From the NCBI GenBank assembly GCA_029256035.1, contig JAQSYR010000035.1, positions 1-16,685 of the forward strand: a stretch of 16,685 nucleotides of DNA, read 5' to 3'. Positions 6,282 through 13,193 of this stretch are shown here, piece by piece. Made by a program: the position numbers and the translations under genes. Under the pieces are notes generated by a model, which saw nothing but the letters and a program-made list of their open reading frames with translations, was not told where the DNA came from and made no database searches. The first letter of the stretch is position 1. Each line of letters starts with the position of its first letter. This DNA is from Anaerocolumna sp. Lineage in GTDB: Bacteria > Bacillota > Clostridia > Lachnospirales > Lachnospiraceae.

Positions 6282-7946
6282 TACCTTAAAGCTGCTGCCG
6301 CCGATGAATTCTTTTAAAATAGAATTGTGTGGTATGGTTTCGCTACTTACACCAAGAAAATAGTCTAAAAATTTAAGTAATCTTTTGGCTTCTACATACT
6401 CTTCACAGTCTCGTTCTATACTATAGAGAATGGGTTCTGCATATAGTTTTAAGATTGCCAGTTCGAATATTAAAGCAGAATTAAACATAACATCCACGTC
6501 TTCCTGGAATGGAAATATATTTTCCTCTTCCCCTTTTCTCACCGATGGCCACATATTTATGGTTTTTCTGCCAGATGCACCTCTGGTTCTTGCATCCCTT
6601 ACCATTCTACGGATTAACCTGGCATCGGTAGTAGGGATTCGGTTATGTTCATCGATGTTAAGTGAGGTAAGAGCACTTATATATATTTTAAATTTACTCT
6701 CTCTTGGCAGACTATAGGATAGCTTTTCATTTAATCCATGGATACCTTCAATTACAAGAATATCATTGGGTCCAAGTGTCCTAAAGTTACCCTTATATTC
6801 CCGGTGTCCGGTTTTAAAATTAAAACTTGGTAACTCAACGGTTTTCCCATTTAAAAGGTCCGTCATATCCCGATTAAATGTTTCTACATCAATGGCCAGT
6901 AGGGATTCATAATTTGGATTGCCCTCCTCATCTAATGGAGTATTTGCTCGTTCTACAAAATAATCATCCACTGCAATTGGATGAGGTGTTAGCCCATGTG
7001 TTTTAAGCTGTATGGATAATCGATGGGAAAATGTTGTCTTTCCAGAGGAGGAAGGCCCCGCAATCATAACAAATTTCTTGTCACCCGCATCTTTTATCAT
7101 CTGGGCAATCTCACCAATCTTCATTTCCTGCAATGCTTCCTGCACAAGGATTACATCATTAATCTCACCTTTTACGATTACATCATTTAAAGCTCCAACT
7201 GTATTAATTTCCATGGTTTTTGCCCATTGGTTTGCTTCTTTTAAGGTATTGAATAATTTTTCCCTTGGTTGGAAGGGTTCTAGAACATTTGGATTATGTT
7301 TTTCAGGGAGAAGCAAGATAATACCATCTTTATATTTAAATAAATCAAATAGCTTAAGCATTCCGGTTCTTGGTGGCATAAATCCATAATAATAGTCTTC
7401 AAAGCCACCCAGATTATAGATATTTGCCTTAGAAACACGACGATAGCGAAACAACTTTTCTTTGTCATACATATGATAATAGTGAAATAATTCAATAGCA
7501 TCGTCTGTGCTTACTGATTTTTTCATAAATGGTAAATCTCTATCAATAATATCCTGCATTCTATTCTTAATCTTTTTACATAATTCTTCCGTTAAAGGTT
7601 CCTTCATAACAATTTCACAAAAGAGGCCATTACTTATGGTGTATTGCACAATTACCTTATCCAGTTGACAGGGACGCAGGACGGTATGGATTGCCTTTAA
7701 CATTACTAAAGTCATGCCTCGATTATATGTTTTGTGACCGGCATCGTCTGCTGTAGTTATAAAACGCACTTTACAATCTCTATCCACTGTTTTAAATAAT
7801 TCACGCAAGCGGTTATTTACAAAGGCAAGTATAATATCTGCTTCATAGTCTTTTTGGTATTCTTCACTTAGTTTTTCTAAACTGATTCCTTTTGGATATT
7901 CTTTTACACTTCCGTTAATTTCTATTTTTACAGTATCTGCGTTCAT
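6279..7946 (-). CDS. uridine kinase-like nucleoside kinase with N-terminal TGS/ThrRS-like domain
   Basis: A 555-residue two-part protein common in Clostridia. The N-terminal part (MNADTVKIEINGSVKEYPKG, then a region with HKTYNRGMTLVML) resembles the TGS and second additional domains of threonyl-tRNA synthetase. The C-terminal half is a P-loop uridine kinase/phosphoribulokinase-type domain with MIAGPSSSGKTTF at about 293-305, HPIAVDDYFVER, VEGIHGLNE and RRMVRDARTRG. It would phosphorylate a nucleoside, probably uridine or cytidine, using a nucleoside triphosphate; the exact substrate of this fused form is not settled. ATG lies behind GGGAGG. Its TAG stop falls within the right-hand hairpin repeat, so the end FIGGSSFKV abuts the element. 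Confidence 0.85.
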   Translation of the reverse strand: MNADTVKIEINGSVKEYPKGISLEKLSEEYQKDYEADIILAFVNNRLRELFKTVDRDCKVRFITTADDAGHKTYNRGMTLVMLKAIHTVLRPCQLDKVIVQYTISNGLFCEIVMKEPLTEELCKKIKNRMQDIIDRDLPFMKKSVSTDDAIELFHYYHMYDKEKLFRYRRVSKANIYNLGGFEDYYYGFMPPRTGMLKLFDLFKYKDGIILLLPEKHNPNVLEPFQPREKLFNTLKEANQWAKTMEINTVGALNDVIVKGEINDVILVQEALQEMKIGEIAQMIKDAGDKKFVMIAGPSSSGKTTFSHRLSIQLKTHGLTPHPIAVDDYFVERANTPLDEEGNPNYESLLAIDVETFNRDMTDLLNGKTVELPSFNFKTGHREYKGNFRTLGPNDILVIEGIHGLNEKLSYSLPRESKFKIYISALTSLNIDEHNRIPTTDARLIRRMVRDARTRGASGRKTINMWPSVRKGEEENIFPFQEDVDVMFNSALIFELAILKLYAEPILYSIERDCEEYVEAKRLLKFLDYFLGVSSETIPHNSILKEFIGGSSFKV

Positions 7947-7998
7947 GTATACCTCCCTGTTACTTTCTATATTATGATTCTATGCCTTTATTTAAGTA

Positions 7999-8045
7999 TT
8001 GTGCAGCCCCTGGTCCATCCAATACCTGGGCCTGGCACTGCACAA
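7999..8045. repeat. GC-rich hairpin between trmK and the kinase gene
   Basis: TTGTGCAG (7999-8006) and CTGCACAA (8038-8045) pair perfectly; the inside adds GCCC/GGGC-type pairing and a GGCCTGGCAC segment. No U-tract follows on either side, so it is not a standard terminator. It may be another dispersed hairpin element or a transcript-processing structure. Confidence 0.6.
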
Positions 8046-8051
8046 TCAGAT

Positions 8052-8750
8052 TTACTTATAATATAATAAACTTTCATCGATATAGTTCATCTCTTGCTCA
8101 ACTTGGGATAGGCGTTTTCTCGTATTCTCTGTTAAATTCTTGTTTAGCTCTTCCATTACCTGGCCCTTTAATCTCTTTTCACGCAAAAGATATTGTTTTG
8201 TTACAAGATCCTGCCCTTCTAAAAGCAGTTTCCCATACTGATAAAACACTTCCTTTTCATAAGGCTTACTACCAAGTGAGTGTACTGCCTTAATGATATC
8301 GTAGTATTTACCATCTTCTTCTAACATTTGCTCTTCTATGATTGCAAATCCTATTTCATGTAAATATTTTCTTACCAATGGAATTTCTGATTGTGGTTGT
8401 AAAATCAGTTCCTTACATTGTCTCACGGCGTGGGAACCTTCCTCTAGAATTCGAATCACTAGAGCACCGCCCATACCCGCAATTAGGATAGAATCTGCTT
8501 CATCTGGCTCTAATTTCTCAAGGCCATTGGATAATCTTACCTGAATCCTGGAGCCGTACCCTTTTCTATCAATATTTTCTTTTGCCCTCTCTAAGGGTCC
8601 TCTGTTTACATCCATAGCAACCACCTTAGTAGAAATGCCATGTTCTATCAGGTAAATAGATATGTAGGCATGGTCACATCCCACATCTGCGACCCTGTTA
8701 CCAGGGGTAACAGAATCTGCAACTGCCTGTAGTCGTTTTGATAATTCCAT
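8052..8750 (-). CDS. trmK: tRNA (adenine-22-N1)-methyltransferase TrmK
   Basis: S-adenosylmethionine-dependent Rossmann methyltransferase that modifies A22 in the tRNA D-loop region. The 232-residue length is normal. Seen: the SAM-binding loop ADVGCDHAYI (21-30), acidic strand end VVAMDVNRGPLERA, SILIAGMGG, and LILQPQSEIPLVRKYL, followed by a helical C-terminal extension. The start is ATG after AGAGG, 9 bp past the rpoD stop, so it is the last gene of the dgt-dnaG-rpoD-trmK unit. The Nif3-like gene that often follows trmK in Firmicutes is absent here. Confidence 0.9.
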   Translation of the reverse strand: MELSKRLQAVADSVTPGNRVADVGCDHAYISIYLIEHGISTKVVAMDVNRGPLERAKENIDRKGYGSRIQVRLSNGLEKLEPDEADSILIAGMGGALVIRILEEGSHAVRQCKELILQPQSEIPLVRKYLHEIGFAIIEEQMLEEDGKYYDIIKAVHSLGSKPYEKEVFYQYGKLLLEGQDLVTKQYLLREKRLKGQVMEELNKNLTENTRKRLSQVEQEMNYIDESLLYYK

Positions 8751-8759
8751 GCTAACCTC

Positions 8760-9857
8760 TTATTCCAAATAATCTTTTAATTTACGGCTTCGACTTGGGT
8801 GTCTTAGTTTACGAAGTGCTTTTGCCTCTATTTGTCGGATGCGTTCCCTGGTTACGTTAAACTCTTTACCAACTTCCTCTAAGGTGCGAGCACGTCCATC
8901 ATCTAAACCAAAACGTAGTCTTAATACCTTCTGTTCACGATCTGTTAAGGTACCAAGAACTTCAATTAGCTGCTCTTTTAATAAAGTAAAGGCTGCAGCT
9001 TCTGCTGGTACCGGTACATTATCATCCTGAATAAAATCTCCAAGATGGCTGTCTTCTTCTTCACCAATGGGAGTTTCCAGTGAAACTGGCTCCTGTGAAA
9101 TTTTTTGAATTTCTCTGACTCTTTCAACGGGCATATTCATTACTTTGGCAACCTCTTCTGGAGACGGCTCTCTTCCAAGTTCCTGGACTAATTGCCTTTG
9201 AATACGGATTAATTTATTAATGGTTTCTACCATATGCACCGGAATACGTATGGTTCTTGCCTGGTCCGCAATAGCTCTGGTGATCGCCTGTCTGATCCAC
9301 CAGGTTGCATAAGTACTAAACTTAAAACCTTTCTCATAATCAAACTTCTCCACTGCCTTAATCAGTCCAAGATTACCTTCCTGAATCAGATCAAGGAACA
9401 TCATGCCTCTGCCCACATAACGCTTGGCAATACTGACAACAAGACGAAGGTTGGCTTCTGCCAGTCTTTTTTTTGCTTCCCCATCTCCATCTGCCATATG
9501 TCTTGCCAATTCGATTTCTTCATCCGCATTTAAAAGTGGCACTTTACCGATTTCTTTTAAATACATTCTTACCGGGTCATCAATGCTGATTCCCTCTGGA
9601 ACGCTAAGGTCGATTTCTTCTACCTCAATATCATCATCTGGTTCAAGTACAATATCTTCATCCCCTTCTGAAAACCTTAAAACGTCCACATTATTTGCTT
9701 CCAGATACTCATAAATTCTTTCAACCATAGAAGCATCCATTTCGTAATCTATGAAGAAGTCATTTATTTCCTGAAATTCCAATACATTTTTCTTCTTTTT
9801 CGCATATGCCAGTAACTCTTTTAGTCTTTCCGAGAACTTTACCATGCTTTCATCCAT
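8760..9857 (-). CDS. rpoD: primary RNA polymerase sigma factor RpoD (SigA)
   Basis: Housekeeping sigma factor, 365 residues, a typical Firmicutes length with a short region 1.1. Seen in order: acidic linker (60-85), region 1.2 from DDPVRMYLKEIGK (93-105), region 2 with NLRLVVSIAKRYVGRGM and the -10 recognition/melting segment KGFKFSTYATWWIRQAITRAI (176-196), region 3, and region 4.2 helix-turn-helix TRERIRQIEAKALRKLRHPSR near the C terminus. The start ATG follows AAGGAGG. It is the third gene of the macromolecular synthesis operon, 46 bp after dnaG. Confidence 0.97.
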   Translation of the reverse strand: MDESMVKFSERLKELLAYAKKKKNVLEFQEINDFFIDYEMDASMVERIYEYLEANNVDVLRFSEGDEDIVLEPDDDIEVEEIDLSVPEGISIDDPVRMYLKEIGKVPLLNADEEIELARHMADGDGEAKKRLAEANLRLVVSIAKRYVGRGMMFLDLIQEGNLGLIKAVEKFDYEKGFKFSTYATWWIRQAITRAIADQARTIRIPVHMVETINKLIRIQRQLVQELGREPSPEEVAKVMNMPVERVREIQKISQEPVSLETPIGEEEDSHLGDFIQDDNVPVPAEAAAFTLLKEQLIEVLGTLTDREQKVLRLRFGLDDGRARTLEEVGKEFNVTRERIRQIEAKALRKLRHPSRSRKLKDYLE

Positions 9858-9903
9858 ATCTTATCCTGCCTCCTTAAATCAATTATATAGTATTTTATCC
9901 ATC

Positions 9904-11682
9904 CTATAAGGAAATATGCAGATTCTGTAATTCTCGCTGTTTAACAATAATCTCCTGCAATCTTTGGATATCATTTTGCTCTATGGCCTGCTTACTTTGC
10001 ATCTCTAAGCTATTCTTCTTAATTCGAATTACAGTCTCTTCCAGTGCTTTGTTTCTTTCCGCGTGATTTAAAGTTCCTGCTACACCTGCAGTAAATAAGG
10101 AGGCGACTTCATTCTGCTCTTCCTTACTTTCAAAGCGGTTAATTATCTTTGCCGGTGTAACAGTATGCTCCGTATAATATTGGGTAAATAACATATCTAC
10201 CACCTGCTTATAAAGTTCCTCTGTAAAATCAGCAGGTTCAATAATTCCTTTAATTTTCTCAAATATAATGGTATCATCAATCATCCAGGTCAAAAGAATT
10301 TTTTGTGATTGTTTCATACCATCTTCTCTTTTATTCTTTTGTTTACCACTATCTGTGCCACGCTCTCTGGCTTCTAATTGTCCAACTGTCATCTGGGCAC
10401 CATAACGGTTTACCAGCTTTCTAAGATTTTCAAAACCAATATTATATTTGTTAGCTACCGCTTCAATATAATTATTTCTCTCAATTTCTTCTGTAAATCC
10501 AAGCATTTTTTTCGCTATTTCATTATAAAATCTTGTCTTTTGCTCTGGGTCATTTAAATCAAATTCTCTTTCTAAAACACGGATTTCAAAGAAAAAAGCA
10601 TTTTCAGCAGAATCAATTCGCTTCTGGAATTCTTCTGGACCCAGGGCCTTTATAAATTCATCCGGGTCTTTGTAAGGCTCCATATTGATTACCTTGGCTG
10701 TTAAACCCGCTTCCTTTAGAATGGGGATTGCTCTGATTGCCGCCTTGGTTCCTGCTTCATCACTATCATAAGTTAATAAAACTTCCTGGGTGTAACGCTT
10801 TAGCAAATTCGCCTGTAGTCCTGTAAATGCAGTACCCAAAGATGCTACTGCATTGCGAAAGCCTGCCTGATGAAGGGCAATTACATCCATATAGCCTTCA
10901 CAGATTAACATATAGGGCTTTCTTGCAATTCTGGCAAAATTTAATCCATATAAGTTCCTGGATTTATCAAATAATTTAGTTTCTGGCGAATTCAAATACT
11001 TTGGAAGTCCATCTCCCATGACTCGCCCTCCAAATCCAATGACCCGGTTATTCACATCCATAATAGGAAACATGACACGATTCCAAAACTTATCATATAC
11101 TTTATTCTTGGACTCTTCATAAGTAATCAGTCCCGATTCTCTTAGTACGGAATCCTCATACCCCATGTGTTTTAAATATTGATATAAATCATCACCAGTT
11201 TTATGGGAATAGCCCAGTCCAAATTCTTTTATGGTTTCCTGGCTTAATTTACGGTTCACAAGATACTCGTACGCTGCTTGTCCACTCCCTGACTTTAATT
11301 GAAAGAAATAATATTTTGCAGCTTCTTTATTAATTTCTAACAGTCTTGCCCTTAAGCTTGCCTGTTGCTTTCCTTCTTCACTCTCTTCTGTTTCTGGAAG
11401 TTGTATTCCAACTCTTCCCGCCAGAAGTTTTAATGCTTCAACAAAGGTATAATTTTCATATTCCATAATAAAGGTAACTACATTGCCTCCAACGCCACAG
11501 CCAAAACAATGGTACATCTGCCTGTTCTGGCTGACACTAAAGGAAGGAGTTTTCTCATTATGAAAGGGGCAAAGTCCCATGTGATTACTGCCTTTTTTTT
11601 GTAATTTTATATAGGAGTTAATCACATCCACTATATCATTTTTCGTTCTAATTTCCTCTATTAGTTCTTCCGAATAACGCAT
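9904..11682 (-). CDS. dnaG: DNA primase DnaG
   Basis: Synthesises RNA primers for replication and acts with the replicative helicase. The 592-residue protein shows the N-terminal CHC2 zinc site (C38, H41, C59, C62 in CPFH and HCFGCG), the central RNA polymerase domain with RVMFPIMDVNNRVIGFGGR, the Toprim motifs ICEGYMDVIAL and TYDSDEAGTKA, and a C-terminal helicase-interaction region of low conservation. ATG lies behind AGGAG with 6-nt spacing, 16 bp after the dgt stop. It looks complete although the gene just upstream is broken. Confidence 0.97.
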   Translation of the reverse strand: MRYSEELIEEIRTKNDIVDVINSYIKLQKKGSNHMGLCPFHNEKTPSFSVSQNRQMYHCFGCGVGGNVVTFIMEYENYTFVEALKLLAGRVGIQLPETEESEEGKQQASLRARLLEINKEAAKYYFFQLKSGSGQAAYEYLVNRKLSQETIKEFGLGYSHKTGDDLYQYLKHMGYEDSVLRESGLITYEESKNKVYDKFWNRVMFPIMDVNNRVIGFGGRVMGDGLPKYLNSPETKLFDKSRNLYGLNFARIARKPYMLICEGYMDVIALHQAGFRNAVASLGTAFTGLQANLLKRYTQEVLLTYDSDEAGTKAAIRAIPILKEAGLTAKVINMEPYKDPDEFIKALGPEEFQKRIDSAENAFFFEIRVLEREFDLNDPEQKTRFYNEIAKKMLGFTEEIERNNYIEAVANKYNIGFENLRKLVNRYGAQMTVGQLEARERGTDSGKQKNKREDGMKQSQKILLTWMIDDTIIFEKIKGIIEPADFTEELYKQVVDMLFTQYYTEHTVTPAKIINRFESKEEQNEVASLFTAGVAGTLNHAERNKALEETVIRIKKNSLEMQSKQAIEQNDIQRLQEIIVKQRELQNLHISL

Positions 11683-11698
11683 GAAAATCTCCTATCTG

Positions 11699-12214
11699 TT
11701 AGTAAATACTCCAAGCCCTTGGAATGTAGATTTCTTTAAATTTTGCTACTGCGTAACGATCTGTCATTCCTGCAATATAGTCGCATACAACTCGGGTGAC
11801 TGTTTCTCCTTTATTCTCAATCATATGCAAATACTCTTCCGGTAATAGATGAGGATGTTTTTCATAATACCCAAATAAGTATTCCAGCATACCTTCTGCC
11901 TTTCCTTCTTCTCCCTTTGCCACAGGATTGGTATAGACACTGCGAAACATATATTTACGCATTTCAAGCATGGCATGTTCAATATCTGGTGACATGGTAA
12001 TATCATTATTATCTTCACTATTTGATACAATATCATGAATAATTGTATTAAGTCGTTCCCTGGAACTATGTCCTAAGATATCTGTAAATTCCTTTGGAAT
12101 CTCTTCTTCTTTAATTATATGTCCGCGAATAGCATCATCCACATCATGATGAATATAAGCAATTTTATCTGACCCTTTCCCCTGCATGACCAAAAGGTGT
12201 ATGCCCAAGATCAT
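11699..12214 (-). pseudogene. dgt: 3' fragment of dgt-like dNTP triphosphohydrolase
   Basis: The coding frame is meaningful from SDKIAYIHHDVDDAIRGHII (about 12186) to the normal family end YIPRAWSIY at 11699. It keeps the last metal-ligand Asp in DKIAY and the typical GHSSRERLNTIIHDIV, MRKYMFRSVYTNPVAKGEEGKA and VCDYIAGMTDRYAV blocks. The upstream half lies in another frame (12165-12581). The ATG at 12214 lacks a ribosome binding site and would start inside the HD motif read out of frame, so this is not an independent gene. Confidence 0.8.
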
Positions 12215-12581
12215 GTCCTAATGCAATTGCTTCTGTCAAATCTTCATTTAACCGCAATGCCTTTGCAATTGTTCTTGCTGTTTGGGAAACTTCAAGTGTA
12301 TGGGTTAACCGGGTACGATAATGATCCCCTTCCGGTGCTAAAAAAACCTGGGTTTTATGTTTTAATCTTCGAAAGGACTTAGAATGTAAGATTCTATCTC
12401 TGTCTCTTTGGTAAATGGGCCTGATATCACAAGGATCTTCATAACGATCTCTTCCCTTGGACTCATCACTAAATGCTGCAAAGGGACTAAGGTATTCATG
12501 CTCTCTCTGCTCTAGCTTTTGTCTCATATTAAGGCTGTTGCTCCTATTATTACCTGGTATTATATCTTTCAATACTATCAC
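12165..12581 (-). pseudogene. dgt: 5' fragment of dgt-like dNTP triphosphohydrolase, broken by internal deletion
   Basis: HD-domain enzyme that would hydrolyse dNTPs to nucleoside and triphosphate. Seen: LSPFAAFSDESKGRDRYEDP, DIRPIYQRDRDRILHSKSFRRLKHKTQVFL, EGDHYRTRLTHTLEVSQTARTIA and the metal site GHDLGHTPFGHAGE. The frame then stops after ERVR at 12165. Recalled relatives have about 55-60 more residues between GHAGER and SDKIAY, including a conserved HNEQS and LTWEVRDGI..H region, so an internal deletion with loss of frame is inferred. Probable original starts: TTG at 12572 behind AAAGGGG, or ATG at 12527; GTG at 12581 is too close to the Shine-Dalgarno. First gene of the dnaG-rpoD operon. 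Confidence 0.82.
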
Positions 12582-12606
12582 ACCCCTTTTGAAGACAATT
12601 TATTAA

Positions 12607-12636
12607 AATATAGTTTTATTTCAAATATTTAGGCAA
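12607..12636 (-). promoter_or_regulatory. possible promoter of the dgt-dnaG-rpoD-trmK operon
   Basis: Minus-strand TTGCCT (12631-12636), 18 bp, TATATT (12607-12612), about 20 bp ahead of the earliest dgt start. The spacing is slightly long, and several other AT-rich matches are possible in this region. Confidence 0.35.
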
Positions 12637-12772
12637 CAAATGCTCCTATAATATAAATATTCTACTAAAGTTTTTAAAATCCTTTTTATTTTATAATATT
12701 TTTAATTATTACATTTCTAATAATTCGTTTTCATTATTTCTTTTTTATCGTGAAATCAGGTGATATGTAACA

Positions 12773-12900
12773 AGAGTATTCGTATATAAGTGCTCCATTC
12801 CCAGTTTACTTTACCGGGTTTACTAAGACATTTGTTATTGTAGCCATACCTGCTAATATTCACATAGTCTTTTATCGTACACTTTGTAGACGAATACTCT
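12773..12900. other. 128-bp structured intergenic element, possible RNA or small mobile repeat
   Basis: Perfect 11-bp terminal inverted repeats AGAGTATTCGT (12773-12783) and ACGAATACTCT (12890-12900) enclose sequence with no ORF. Read on the minus strand, further helices nest inside: AAGTG/CACTT extends the outer stem, AAGAC/GTCTT encloses TAGC/GCTA, and CCCGGT/ACTGGG forms another arm with one G-U pair. The result is a branched fold with a closed outer helix, as in structured RNAs. The rest of the 12582-13007 gap is AT-rich with only the tandem repeat described separately. Confidence 0.4.
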
Positions 12901-12964
12901 CTATTTAAATTTCTATAGTCAACTTACTAAAGATTAAGTACATTACCATATTTTGATTACTTTA

Positions 12965-13022
12965 TTTTGATTTACTTATTTTACTTATTTTGATTTACTT
13001 ATTTTACTTATTTTGATTTACA
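12965..13022. repeat. 23-bp tandem repeat at the end of the feo operon
   Basis: Units beginning TTTTGATTTAC start at 12965, 12988 and 13011; the first two are complete and identical (the second part of the unit is TTATTTTACTTA), the third is partial. The array overlaps the last codons and stop of the small Cys-rich protein gene. Related TTTTGATTAC sequence continues to the left. Confidence 0.85.
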
Positions 13023-13148
13023 TTTTACTTCTCCAGAGCAATTTCCACAGCTACCACCACAGAAATTACCTGCTTTTGCATCTTTTATTTTTTTTCGTAT
13101 TACAAACCCTGCATAGAATGCTATGATTGCTCCAATTATAATTTCCAT
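13008..13148 (-). CDS. FeoB-associated Cys-rich membrane protein
   Basis: A 46-residue protein: an N-terminal hydrophobic helix MEIIIGAIIAFYAGFVI, basic stop-transfer RKKIKDAKAG, then four cysteines in CGGSCGNC and VKCK. This architecture, directly downstream of feoB, is the small Cys-rich family that accompanies FeoB in Clostridia, a likely functional counterpart of FeoC whose exact role is unproven; the cysteines may bind iron or an iron-sulfur cluster. The start is ATG with AGGAG eight bases upstream; feoB ends 45 bp before it. The gene is short and easily missed. Its last codons fall in a 23-bp tandem repeat. Confidence 0.85.
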   Translation of the reverse strand: MEIIIGAIIAFYAGFVIRKKIKDAKAGNFCGGSCGNCSGEVKCKSK

Positions 13149-13193
13149 AGAAGTATCTCCTCTCCATAACTTCTTTTTGGCTTTCTCTTACCT

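Noticed and set aside
12165..12214. Programmed ribosomal frameshift in dgt
   Set aside because: A shift at this point would join the frames but still omit about 55-60 conserved residues of the HD domain, so a deletion explains it better than recoding.
12773..12900. Retron msr/msd-type RNA with terminal inverted repeats
   Set aside because: No reverse transcriptase gene lies in the window, and the inverted repeats alone are not diagnostic.
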